Assembly (NCBI GenBank): GCA_039105265.1
Contig: JAPFFF010000009.1
Span: 1,488,001-1,552,000 of the forward strand
DNA length: 64,000 nt
From: Tritrichomonas musculus
Taxonomy: Eukaryota; Parabasalia; Tritrichomonadida; Tritrichomonadidae
Direction: 5' to 3'
Position 1 is the stretch's first letter; the number at the start of each line of letters is the position of its first letter. Under the pieces are notes generated by a model. That model saw only the letters and a list, made by a program, of their open reading frames with translations, was not told the origin of the DNA and did not search any database. The translations under genes were made by a program, and so were the position numbers. Positions 41,987 through 51,062 of this stretch are shown here, piece after piece.

Positions 41987-42255
41987 TTCTACACCCTTCA
42001 AAATTTTTAGACCATCAAATAACAATTCAAAAAGTTCTAAAGATTCTCTTGGAGCAATTGAGAGAGCAAACGGTATGGATGAATTGAAAATCACCCCATT
42101 GAAAATGCAATATGAATAGGGTTTAATTGCTTTTAATGAGGCATCGATTTCGAGATATTGAATATCATTAATGATTTTATCTGTAAATGGTAATATCCAT
42201 ATTAATGATCTACAAATAACGTTTTTATTATTATATTGAAATATTAATCCATTAG
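41987..42255 (-). pseudogene. Mutator transposase relic, split by two insertions
   Basis: About 90 codons are open on the minus strand: GLIFQYNNKNVICRSLIWIL, then DIQYLEIDASLKAIKPY, SIPFALSIAPRESLELFELL and LKILKGVEY. EIDAS matches the first catalytic Asp block of the MULE transposase at 2397-4388 (LLDTTWK) and the SIPFALSIAPRES block its GIPISFAFGSSEN. The pogo element interrupts it on the downstream side: across the TA the frame continues YLNFSQWIKDFC on the other side (37904 leftward), then a stop. The element at 42256-43709 interrupts it upstream; beyond it (43710-43770) VNDDNY-like sequence follows in a changed frame. So the relic predates both insertions. Confidence 0.75.
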
Positions 42256-42427
42256 CAGGTATGCCTTTCGGGAGTCCCGGGTAAACTCAGATAATTAAAC
42301 GGTCTTCCTCGAAATTATTCCTCGAACTTTTTTCGAGAAAAAGATTTTACTCTAACGTTTATTTTTTTTAGTTCACATTTTTTTACTCGGGTAAATTTTC
42401 TCTTTTTTACCCGAAAAACTCGAGTTT

Positions 42428-42778
42428 AAGGTTCTCCTTCCCAAAAAAAATGTAAATCATTCAATATTGAATTAACTCATAGAATAAATAATTCAATAGA
42501 GCATTTTTCGGAAAAAGTTTTGGTGAAAAATAAAAAAAATATGGCCTCAACGATTAAATCTTATTTCATTCAAAATTTTACTGATTTTTTAATTCTATGA
42601 TTTCTATCTGTAAAAAACAAAATCGATAAGATTCCATAAAAATATTTTTATTCAATCATTTGAAATATATATCTATATAAATTTCATATTTTAATTCATT
42701 TTTAAAAACGATATTTATGTATATTTTATTTGTGAAATCTCATTGAATTTAATCTTTTGAATTTGAAAGGAGAACCTT
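42428..42778. mobile_element. 351-bp MITE, AAGGTTCTCC family, nested
   Basis: AAGGTTCTCCTT (42428-42439) is matched inverted at 42767-42778, each next to TTAA. The left interior resembles the left interior of the 30656-31609 element. It sits inside the 42256-43709 element, so it inserted later. Confidence 0.7.
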
Positions 42779-42814
42779 AAAATTAACAGAAAAGGCTACA
42801 AAAAAATTGCATTC

Positions 42815-42912
42815 AAAGACATTAAAAATAATTAATAAGAAAATATTTATAATAAAAAATGGAGGGAAAGACATTAAAAATAATTAATAAGAAAATATTT
42901 ATAATAAAAAAT
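42815..42912. repeat. Tandem duplication, 52-bp period
   Basis: The block starting AAAGACATTAAAAATAATTA at 42815 recurs at 42867; 46 bp are identical, with a 6-bp GGAGGG-type joint between. Recent duplication. Confidence 0.85.
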
Positions 42913-43004
42913 ATAAATAAAAGCTAAAAATAAGAAAACTGAGTATATTTGTAAAAATTTTAGAAATATCGAATGATAATTAAGAAAATTGTTAAAATTA
43001 AGAA

Positions 43005-43200
43005 TCCTCGCTACGCTGCGGTTTGTAGAATCAACGCATAATGGGGGCTACGCCCCCATTCGTCCAATATTTTTGCGGAGCCTCAGCTCCGCAAAAATAT
43101 TGGTCGCTCCCTTTCGGGCCAGGCCCCCCCTAGCCCCCCAAGGGGGGAAGCCCTCCGGGTGTCAGCCCTTCGTTCGCTCGAGTTTTGGTTCCTTGTTGTG
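43005..43200. repeat. GC-rich island of strong hairpins
   Basis: In a window that is otherwise mostly A and T, this stretch is rich in G and C and in perfect inverted repeats. ATGGGGGC-TAC-GCCCCCAT is at 43041-43059. A 17-bp stem CCAATATTTTTGCGGAG pairs across a 6-base loop with 43087-43103 (43064-43103 in all). CCCCCC-AA-GGGGGG is at 43134-43147. CTTTCGGG and TTCGTTCGCTCGAG elements follow. It lies inside the 42256-43709 element. No protein-coding function is supported; the small open frame across it is an accident of composition. Confidence 0.85.
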
Positions 43201-43813
43201 TTCTGGAAATGAAATAGCTCTTTTTTACTTCTAAAAATTTTTATCTTCTTGAGCCAAACCGTTTTATTTTTACTTATTTGGACATATTCCCAGAAAAAGT
43301 GGGGGCTTTTTTGAATGAATCTTTTTTTTAGCCAACAGAAAAATAATAAAAAAATAAGCTTTATCCATTTTCAAAATGAATCATTTTGCTGGAAATAGTG
43401 GTTTATTATATAATTTTTTTAAATAAATGTTAGATATAGCTTTATAATCAATGACAAAAAATCTTTAATACTAAAATAAAGTATTCAAAAGTGTTAGAAA
43501 AATAAAAAAAAAATGAGAATTTTTTTCGAACTTGAAACCTCGGGTATCCTCGAGATTTCCTCGGAAATTGAATACTTCGAGTAAATCGGGATCGAGGATG
43601 GCCGAGTAAAACGGTTATTTTACTCGGGTAAACCGAGTACAGGAGTCTCCTCGATCCTGAAATTATTTTCGGGTAGACTACTCTTACCCGTCCTCGAAAA
43701 GCATACCTGTCCATTAGGTATAATTATCATCATTAACTAAAGCCAAATTTTAAAATTCACATAATGTTATAACAAAGTACAAAATTTAGTTGGCAATTAT
43801 AACATTTTGTTCA

Positions 43814-44049
43814 TTAAGGTACAAATCTAGTACGTTATAAATTGAGAGAAAGAACGTTATATATTTGAGACCCCTTACCCTATTGAAAAAGTTTTATTTT
43901 GAATGAGTGTCAGATTTGAAATTCTGAACTTTATTTTTTTTATAAAATTTTTATGATAAAAATATTTTTTTTTTATATAACATGTCGTTTAGTTTAATAA
44001 AGTGTCAAAAAATTTTGGGGTTTCTAAACGTACTAGATTTGTACCTTAA
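43814..44049. mobile_element. 236-bp MITE with 23-bp perfect TIRs
   Basis: 43814-43836 and 44027-44049 are exact inverse copies starting TTAAGGTACAAATCTAGTAC. The ends overlap TTAA, fitting a TA or TTAA target. AT-rich interior without coding sequence. Outer TTAAGG is shared with the AAGG families at 30.7 and 42.4 kb. Confidence 0.85.
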
Positions 44050-44333
44050 TAAACATTCCTGATTGCTTTGAAAATTTCAATTTGAATAATTAATCATTTT
44101 GAATATTTCAATTAATTTTTTTTTTAAATAATAAACAACAAATATATTATTTGTTTATGAAATGTTGAAAATAATCATGTTGAAACAATCAAGCTAAATA
44201 TTCAATTCGACAACTTTTTCTTAGAAAATAAAATGATATCAACACAAAATTGAAAAAAATAGAAAATTCAAAAAATTTTACTAATTATCTATTTGGATAA
44301 TGATTTTGCATTTTTCATTATATTTTTTACAAA

Positions 44334-44933
44334 ATGTCCACACACCAATCAGATAAATCGGATTACTCGAGTAGAAAGAAAGATAATGATGATATACCAG
44401 ATCGACATAACATAAATCAGGAAAAAGAAAATAATTATTTCAAATTCGAAGAACAATATTTAAGTACTGAGAGCAGTCAATCTACAGGCAATGATTCAAA
44501 CCAAACAAATCAAACTGGAAACTATACTTCAAACGAAAACAGAGAGAAATCATATACTGATTCAAATGAAAATGCAGATTATGATAATAATAGCAGAGAA
44601 AGCGATTTTAAATATAATTCATTTCAACAAAAAAAAGAATATGAAATCACACATGAAACAAATGAAAATTTAAGAAGGAAAATTGAAGAACAAAAAATCG
44701 AATTAGACAGATTAAAAAATAATAAAAAAAGGTCATGGAAAAAACATCGTTCAAATCTGAAATTAATCAAGATGACCAATAAGGAAAATGAGAAAGAATT
44801 AAAACTAAAGCATAGAGAAGAAGAGCAAAGATTAAAATTAAAACACCGTGAAGAAGAAAAGCTTTTGAATGTTAAGCATAAAGCCCAAGAAAAAGAAATA
44901 GAAACTAAAATCAAATATGAAAAGAAAATATAA
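44334..44933 (+). CDS. Charged coiled-coil protein, paralogue of 46801 gene
   Basis: The 199-residue protein has an acidic, Ser/Asn-rich disordered N-terminal half (1-105) and a strongly basic/acidic helical C-terminal half. The latter holds two tandem copies of LKHREEE (about residues 160-180) followed by VKHKAQEKEIE. The same plan and motifs occur in the gene at 46801-47358, so the two are paralogues. Codon pattern and an uninterrupted frame favour a real gene. The family is not recognised and may be lineage-specific. No signal peptide or TM. ATG 44334 follows a TTTTTCATTATATT leader. Confidence 0.65.
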   Translation: MSTHQSDKSDYSSRKKDNDDIPDRHNINQEKENNYFKFEEQYLSTESSQSTGNDSNQTNQTGNYTSNENREKSYTDSNENADYDNNSRESDFKYNSFQQKKEYEITHETNENLRRKIEEQKIELDRLKNNKKRSWKKHRSNLKLIKMTNKENEKELKLKHREEEQRLKLKHREEEKLLNVKHKAQEKEIETKIKYEKKI

Positions 44934-45447
44934 TTTTTGTTATTGGAGAAAATGTAATTATAATACATTTTTTCATTTAAAGAGCCTTTTTTATACAATA
45001 ATTTTTCAGTTAAATAGCAAAAACATGAAATAGTTCACTAACATGTTATTTATTTCCAGATTTTATAATGATCACAAAAGATACAATAAAAAACCCTCGA
45101 AATCAAATTCTGAAACTTTTACATTTTTTTAGAATTGCTTGATATTTTATAAAGCTGTGAATTTAAAAGAAATGCTATTCATATTGTATTTTATTGACAA
45201 AAATTAGAGATAGTATTCAAAAATAGATATTATTGAATTTTGAAATTCAAAATTTGAATTATATTTGCTTGATCGGTGAAAATTTAAATGATATCATTCA
45301 AAAAAAAGTAAACAAAAATAAAGAAAATCCAAAGAGAAAATAATTTATCCTGAAATTGATATCTAAAACGATTTACTTTATGATTTATTTATGCTTTTAT
45401 TATAAAATAAATTAATTGTTTTAAAAATTCATATACAGAACATATTC
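44934..45447. other. AT-rich spacer
   Basis: 514 bp with no gene or clear repeat. AAGAGCCTTTTTT at 44979-44991 recurs inverted inside the 3' end of the paralogous gene (about 47306-47318), a weak sign that the two loci share 3' sequence. Confidence 0.4.
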
Positions 45448-45449
45448 TA

Positions 45450-46191
45450 TAGTGGTCCTAAAAAATATTGATAAGAAAATTGAGAGAAATTTTCATGTTT
45501 CATTGAAAAAATTGAGAAAATTTATTTAAAAATAATTTGAGAGATTTTTAAAATTTCTTTCAAATTCATTCAAATTTAATGACCTATTCATGAATTTAAG
45601 AATCAATTGTTGGTCAATCTTTTGACCTTTTATTTATTTGTTTTCTTTACCAAAAAATACAAACGAACGCTATAATTTAATCGCAAGTGGTTCTGCAATC
45701 GCACAATTTTAATAAAAGCAAAACAGCTGATGCATTAAGTATTTCGTTAAATTGCGTCAAAGCAGTAGCTAAATAGATTGATGAAGGGAGACCAGAAAAA
45801 ACACAACCTTGCCGACCACAAATATTAACAAATGAAATCAAGTATTTCATATGCGTTAAAGCAATAATGTTTCCTGAAATCCCTGGAGCTGAAATGGCAA
45901 ATGTTTCCTGAACACAAATTTTATTCTTTATATGGAATAATCTAAGTTTAGCAACAAACAATTCTTTGATTGATTCTTTTCCAAAGAAATTGAAACAATG
46001 CCTCGAAGTGCAAGGCAATCAAGTAAGATTTTAATTTTAATTTTTAATAAAAAATCAACTTTTTCAATTGCCGAAAAAATATTGATAAGAAATTTAACTT
46101 TTTAAATTAAAAATTTTAAAAATAAAATAACTTTTGTTAATGACGATTAACTATTGAATTCATTTCTTATCAATATTTTTTAGGAACACTA
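45450..46191 (+). mobile_element. Tc1/mariner-like relic, 742 bp
   Basis: 31-bp inverted repeats with one mismatch bound it (45448-45478, starting TATAGTGGTCCTAAAAAATA; inverse at 46163-46193), with TA at both ends. Inside, plus-strand translation around 45715-46034 gives Tc1-like N-terminal pieces such as ALSISLNCVKAVAK and IDEGRPEKTQPCRPQIL, with stops and no DDE domain. It is a deleted, decayed copy. The open frame on the opposite strand is a shadow. Confidence 0.75.
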
Positions 46192-46410
46192 TATCATGAG
46201 ATTAATTAGTTTATCACTTTTTATATCAACCAAAATTGAATGACTCAACATAATTTTTCAATTGAGTGATAAAAAAAAACCGAAAAAAATAAAAAATAAT
46301 ATATTGTGTGAACACTTTATTTCTTTTTAAAGTGTATCTGTAAATTGTTTACTTTTGCTTATGATTCGATAAATTGAATTAGTTTTTCCCACACAAAATA
46401 CTAAAAACTA

Positions 46411-46534
46411 ATTCATTATCAAGCGCAATTTTTGGTTACTTTTTTTAGAGTTTTTTTTTCCCCATCAAAATATGAATAAAATCAAAAAATCATGCCGAAT
46501 TCATCATCAAGCGCAATTTTTGGTTACTTTTTTA
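46411..46534. repeat. 36-bp direct repeat, 88-bp period
   Basis: ATTCATTATCAAGCGCAATT and the following TTTGGTTACTTTTTT at 46411-46446 recur at 46499-46534 with one or two differences. Between them is AT-rich sequence. Confidence 0.8.
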
Positions 46535-46639
46535 TTGATATCTTTTCATAGAATTTTTTTAAAGGGATTTTGAATTTTTCAATTCCGTAGAAAATAAAGT
46601 TTATTAAATAAATTCTGATTTTTCTGAGATATAAAAAAG

Positions 46640-46713
46640 CTTGTCAGGTTGATTATTGCAATTGAAATCATAATGTTGAATAATCAAGTTGATTAAATCA
46701 ACCTGACGACAAG
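46640..46713. repeat. Inverted repeat upstream of the coiled-coil gene
   Basis: CTTGTCAGGTTGATT (46640-46654) pairs with AATCAACCTGAC-GAC-AAG (46696-46713), a 15-bp stem with a 3-base bulge and a 41-base loop. It lies about 90 bp before the ATG at 46801. Confidence 0.75.
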
Positions 46714-46800
46714 TACATCAAAGATGAAAATGCCGAAAAATATGATGATTGACAGATAGAAACTGGTGATAGCAGTTCAAGCAATAATTTAGAGTCCAAA

Positions 46801-47358
46801 ATGCATAATATCGACTTTTCTGATAAAGAATTGTCAATTCAGCCTATTTCTGAAAATATTGATAAAGAAAATAGTTTAACAACAAATTCAGAAAGTGCCG
46901 ATAAAGAGTTAGAGGAGCGTTATATGGAAACTACTAGTAATGAAACCAATTTTGAGGAAGAAAGTAGTAATGATACTCAGGACTTTGAACAAAGAAGTGA
47001 TGATTATAGTTATGAGCCACATTCACCTACCCTTCATGAACAAAATCAAGATTTAGAAAAGATAATACACGAACAGCAATCAAAGTTAAAGCAATATAAA
47101 GATCAAAAGAAATTATCAATACATAAACAAAAAGATGATATTAGGATATTAAGAATGAAACATCGTGAAGAGGAAAAGGTTTTAAGAAACAAACATCGAG
47201 AAGAAGAGAGACGTTTGAAAATAGAACACAAAACTCAAGAAAAAAAACTAAAGGATCTTGTTAAACTAGAAAAAATACATAAATTCATTGTTTTGTTAAA
47301 AAAGGCTCTTCTAGTTCATTCACTATTTTTTAATTTCATTTTGATTTATAAATTCTGA
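46801..47358 (+). CDS. Charged coiled-coil protein, paralogue of 44334 gene
   Basis: The 185-residue protein has an acidic Ser/Thr-rich N-terminal half, a helical segment (NQDLEKIIHEQQSKLKQYKD) and two tandem copies of (M/N)KHREEE at about 120-135, followed by IEHKTQEKKLK, as in the paralogue at 44334-44933. It ends with a hydrophobic segment (LLKKALLVHSLFFNFILIYKF) that the paralogue lacks, so its 3' end may have been altered. In-frame sequence upstream of ATG 46801 is also gene-like (IKDENAEKYDD, stop, QIETGDSSSSNNLESK), so the original start may lie further upstream and the copy may be decaying. Confidence 0.5.
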   Translation: MHNIDFSDKELSIQPISENIDKENSLTTNSESADKELEERYMETTSNETNFEEESSNDTQDFEQRSDDYSYEPHSPTLHEQNQDLEKIIHEQQSKLKQYKDQKKLSIHKQKDDIRILRMKHREEEKVLRNKHREEERRLKIEHKTQEKKLKDLVKLEKIHKFIVLLKKALLVHSLFFNFILIYKF

Positions 47359-47800
47359 ATTGAGCCACATATAATACTTAACAATATTTTAATGATTTTT
47401 TGCATTTCGTATTAAAATAATGAATTATATTCGTTACAAATCTAAATCTGGCATAGCTTCATTTATATTTTTATATGAAGAATAAGCAACTTTTTTTATA
47501 TAAAAAAGGCACATTACATACTTTTACATGAATATTCTTTAACATACATTCGTTACAAATATAAAATAGGATAACATTTTGATAAACAATAAAAATACTT
47601 TATACTCTTAAATATTAAACAACATATACACATATACCGTTTTTCTTTTCTTTTTTTTATTTATTTTGATATATAACATAAATATTTAAAATATCGATAT
47701 ACACTATATATATAAATAAACAAACCAACAAAGTATATAACCAGTATATAATTTCCCTTATTATTGCGCAAAAATGAGTTCTGCAATATCTAAAAATTTA
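47359..47800. other. Convergent spacer with AT microsatellite
   Basis: 442 bp between genes whose 3' ends face each other. It contains short TATATA runs near 47690-47710 and nothing else that I can name. Confidence 0.5.
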
Positions 47801-48640
47801 TTAATTTTTAATATTTGACAATTCAATAAATTCATTTGACTTGACTATTATAAACACAGTTAAACAATATGATGCAAGTAATCGCATTGTTTCTTTCAAA
47901 GATTTTTTCTCAATGGTTTTGTCGAGTATTAGTTTTTTGAATAGAAAATAAAATAAAAAAAGTGGAGAGCAGTATTTTGAAACAGAAATATTAGGTGCCA
48001 TTATGATAGGGAGTACACCAGCGCATATTTTGCCCGCAGAACGCCATAACCTCATATCGAGTAATAATAAAAATAAAATTAGATTTTTATCATTAACAAA
48101 TTGACTACAAAAAAGACAAAAGCGACCGAAGAAAAATCCAACAAAGCAATCTGTTGGATAGTGAAGACCTAAAAGAATACGAGAAAGAATCATCATGATA
48201 ATCAAAGGAATTTCTAATGGTATAAAATGAGCAATGATTGTAGTGCCAATCACATGCCTTGAAGGAAAAGAAGAACTTTTGGAGCAACCGAGGGCAAAAA
48301 CCTCAGGGAAACTGCCAGGCCTTCTTCTTTTCATCACAAGCTTTCCGAATGACGAAAAAAGTCCGTAAAATATCAAAGATTTCGCAAGCGTTTTTGCTTG
48401 ATCAGGGAATCCTAATGAATAAAGTAAAAGAGGGAAAAAAGACACTGTTTTTGATTTCCCAAGTCTTGAAAAATAATTCCAAAATTTTACTGTATTTGTT
48501 ATGCAATTGATTTTCTGGAGATAGTAAATAAATGGAACCTCAATCTGATGCAATACATCCCAAAAATACGATTGCTCTGCTATAAGTTTGTTTTTTTGAG
48601 GTGGTTTTCCTGGAAAAGGTGGAAAATTAGATAATTTCAT
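47801..48640 (-). CDS. PAP2-family lipid phosphatase
   Basis: The 279-residue membrane protein carries the three PAP2 motifs: K100-x6-RP (KLVMKRRRP, ending at 108), PSRH at 126-129 with the catalytic His, and SRILLGLHYPTDC with the second catalytic His (about 153-164). Five or six hydrophobic segments surround them. PAP2 enzymes remove phosphate from lipid phosphates. The form closest in layout is the sphingosine/dihydrosphingosine-1-phosphate phosphatase group, though a dolichyl-diphosphatase or phosphatidate phosphatase role cannot be excluded. The catalytic residues are intact. It shares a 67-bp divergent promoter with the membrane protein at 48708. Confidence 0.9.
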   Translation of the reverse strand: MKLSNFPPFPGKPPQKNKLIAEQSYFWDVLHQIEVPFIYYLQKINCITNTVKFWNYFSRLGKSKTVSFFPLLLYSLGFPDQAKTLAKSLIFYGLFSSFGKLVMKRRRPGSFPEVFALGCSKSSSFPSRHVIGTTIIAHFIPLEIPLIIMMILSRILLGLHYPTDCFVGFFFGRFCLFCSQFVNDKNLILFLLLLDMRLWRSAGKICAGVLPIIMAPNISVSKYCSPLFLFYFLFKKLILDKTIEKKSLKETMRLLASYCLTVFIIVKSNEFIELSNIKN

Positions 48641-48707
48641 TAAAATTTACTTGGAGGTCAATATTTAATATATTAGATTCACCTTTCATGATCTACTATA
48701 TTATTAT
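48641..48707. promoter_or_regulatory. Compact divergent promoter
   Basis: Only 67 bp separate the start codons of the PAP2 gene (minus) and the membrane protein gene (plus). All signals for both starts must lie here or inside the leaders. No motif is certain. Confidence 0.5.
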
Positions 48708-50624
48708 ATGATATGGATCTTTACAATTTTGGGTGAAATATTATTTGGATGCGAAATTACATTTTTCATTCTTGTAAATAAAGTTGATTTTTTTGTTCAA
48801 TGCGCAATTGGTACAATTATTGGAATTGGATTGTCAACATTAATATTTTTTGGATGCTCGGCGATTTTTGGAATTACTTCTTTTCACATGCTTATGCATA
48901 CAATTGTGATTTCAGCTTTAGCATATTCTTTAATGACAAGAAGATTTTTGAAAAAAAAGTTTATGATACGAAATCCAACGAAAAATCAAATTATTTTTTT
49001 TATAGTTTCTATGCTTATATCTTTAGCTATTATTCCAAAGATTTATTTATATAAACCTTTTTATTTACAAGAAAATATTTCTGACGGAATCTCAGAAGAA
49101 ATCTCAATTATGAATTCATTTTATCATGGTGTTAACAGCGGACTCTTAAATATATTTAAAATTAGGCATCCATCTTGCTATCAATGCACTTGTCGATCAA
49201 GATGGATTACAGCATTGAACTCAGCTATGTTGCAAATTGGCTACTCTTCAATTCATCAATCACTTGCTATTCCATCAATAATAATAACAACTTCATTTAT
49301 TTTTATTTATTTAAATTTCACTGATTTATTTCTTAATTCAGTTTTTTGCTCATTGATATCACTTCTAATTTTCTTTTTTGCTGGAGGTCTTGGATTTAAA
49401 AATCTTTTATACAAAGAAGTTCGTAAGAAGCAAAAGCTTGATTTTATTCAAGACACTGGCTTTTTTCAAACACATTGGTGCCATCCTCTTTTACAATATA
49501 TTCTCCCATCAAGACCTTCACAATTTTCGCTTGGTATTGTTATTTCAATTCTTTATTTATTGACAATATGTTTGAAACAAGTAATGAAAAGAAGGGAAAT
49601 GGCAATGGTTGGCATTTTATTTGGCCTTCTTCCTGGAACGCAATTTCAAGTTTTTCAAACAATTTCTATATATCTTACTATTTGTTTTATCTTACATTTT
49701 GATTTTCATTTTGACCAAAAGAAAAGGTCAAAAGAACAAATGATTGGTCTTGCTATTTTTTTCATTGCTTTTTTATGCACTTCTTTCATGCAATTTCTTC
49801 AATTTATAGTTCCAAGGAATACTAATGCAACCATTCTCATTAAGCAACCGATCTATCTTCATCTTATCCAAAAAGGTTTTTTCTTTCCAACAGTAAAATT
49901 TTGGTTTGATGCACTTGGAATATTTCCCGTTTTTTCACTTTTTCTTTCATGGTTTGTAATTGATGCTCAATTAATGAAGCTTTATATCCCATCTGTCATA
50001 ATATTCATCTGGGCAAATAATACTTTATTTCAGCAAATTGATTATATGAATATAACTGTTTTTTATCCATGTTGGATGATATTAGCATCAGTAGTTTACA
50101 TAGAGACTTTGAAAAGATTGATATTTTTGCCAAAAAGCGAAGAATTACAAGGATTCTTATTTGGAATTTCGATCTTTTTGGTTTTCATGAATGTTGCTTC
50201 TGGCATTTATGGCTATTCCAGTTTAAAAAATAATTTTGATAAAAAATGGAGCCTTTTTGAAGAGGAAGCTGCAAAATGGATCGCAAAAAATACTCCTAAA
50301 AAAGCTGTATTTATAAGTTCATCTGATAGATATGATGTTGTATCAACTCTCGCAGGGAAGGTTCAATTTTTACATTCACGTTCGTTGTGCCATTTATATG
50401 GATTTAATGATTTGAATAGAACATTGGAAATCCAAAAATTATTAAATGAATCAGATTCGATAATTTTTGCATTAAAAGTTGAATATATAGTAAATACTGA
50501 TAAGGGAATTGATAGGCAAATTTCTCACTGGGGGAAAGGGAACTGGACCAAAGAATTCGCTAATCGAGAAATTACAATATTTAAAAGAAATTTGGTTAGA
50601 AAGAAAAAAAAGAAATTATCTTAA
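48708..50624 (+). CDS. Multi-pass membrane protein, GT-C glycosyltransferase-like
   Basis: The 638-residue protein has about twelve hydrophobic segments across the first 510 residues and a soluble C-terminal part. A polar loop after the second or third TM carries an acidic run (DGISEEISIM). The C-terminal segment reads EEEAAKWIAKNTPKKAVF, then SSDRYDVVSTLAGK, which resembles the lumenal end of GT-C glycosyltransferases and related integral membrane enzymes that use dolichyl-linked sugars. That resemblance is my inference; no catalytic Asp motif is certain. The divergent PAP2 gene could fit a dolichol-phosphate pathway, but this is speculative. It has no cleaved signal peptide; TM1 begins at residue 2. 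Confidence 0.75.
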   Translation: MIWIFTILGEILFGCEITFFILVNKVDFFVQCAIGTIIGIGLSTLIFFGCSAIFGITSFHMLMHTIVISALAYSLMTRRFLKKKFMIRNPTKNQIIFFIVSMLISLAIIPKIYLYKPFYLQENISDGISEEISIMNSFYHGVNSGLLNIFKIRHPSCYQCTCRSRWITALNSAMLQIGYSSIHQSLAIPSIIITTSFIFIYLNFTDLFLNSVFCSLISLLIFFFAGGLGFKNLLYKEVRKKQKLDFIQDTGFFQTHWCHPLLQYILPSRPSQFSLGIVISILYLLTICLKQVMKRREMAMVGILFGLLPGTQFQVFQTISIYLTICFILHFDFHFDQKKRSKEQMIGLAIFFIAFLCTSFMQFLQFIVPRNTNATILIKQPIYLHLIQKGFFFPTVKFWFDALGIFPVFSLFLSWFVIDAQLMKLYIPSVIIFIWANNTLFQQIDYMNITVFYPCWMILASVVYIETLKRLIFLPKSEELQGFLFGISIFLVFMNVASGIYGYSSLKNNFDKKWSLFEEEAAKWIAKNTPKKAVFISSSDRYDVVSTLAGKVQFLHSRSLCHLYGFNDLNRTLEIQKLLNESDSIIFALKVEYIVNTDKGIDRQISHWGKGNWTKEFANREITIFKRNLVRKKKKKLS

Positions 50625-50854
50625 TTGTTTGATATTTATTTTATAAAAATTATATTAATTACTTTGAAGAATTACTTTGTTCTTGCAAAACTCAATATTA
50701 TTTAAACTGGAAACAAAAACTCAGTAACACCAAAGTTCTCAAAAAAGTTACAATTCAAAAGAAATGAAAATAAAATAAAATTACCTCAAAAAGTGAAAAT
50801 AATTGGTACTGAGATTTTGGCCGCTTCAAAAAGTTTATAAAAATAAAAAAAAAT

Positions 50855-51062
50855 ACCTTGTTTTTTTATTTGCACCTCCTATTCAAAATAAACTATATTT
50901 TCTTCATTAATAAATAGGTTTCAAAAAGAATGTATGCATAATTTAAATAATTTATATAATGTAGTATATTATTTATAATTTTAAAATAAATATAAATGGG
51001 TGGTTATCAATATAATGCAATTTTAATTTAAATGGAAGGTGCAAATAAAAAAAAAAAGGTTA
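50855..51062. mobile_element. 208-bp MITE
   Basis: The left end (TACCTTG, T-run, ATTTGCACCTCC) is matched inverted at the right end (GGAAGGTGCAAATA, A-run, AAGGTTA). Each end carries about 25 bp of near-identical sequence, and TA borders both sides. The interior is AT-rich without coding sequence. The remaining spacer up to 51739 shows nothing else. Confidence 0.7.

Larger units (their letters stand above)
42256..43709. mobile_element. 1.45-kb TIR element with 8-bp target duplication
   Basis: Ends CAGGTATGCCTTTCG (42256 rightward) and the inverse CGAAAAGCATACCTG (to 43709), with further CGGGTAA / TTACCCG inverted blocks about 20-60 bp inside. A perfect TCCATTAG direct repeat flanks it (42248-42255 and 43710-43717). 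An 8-bp duplication suggests hAT, or Mutator. It has no transposase gene. Its interior holds the MITE at 42428-42778, a tandem duplication and the GC-rich palindrome island. Confidence 0.85.

Noticed and set aside
42989-43234. 81-codon open frame across the GC island
   Set aside because: Its codons simply follow the palindromes; no start context or protein-like pattern.
45677-46018. 113-codon minus-strand open frame inside the mariner relic
   Set aside because: The plus strand shows Tc1-like helix-turn-helix pieces; the minus frame is its shadow.
44979-47318. Inverted 13-bp AAGAGCCTTTTTT pair as ends of a composite element
   Set aside because: Short, within the 3' parts of two paralogous genes, and without a target duplication; homology of the two loci or chance explains it.
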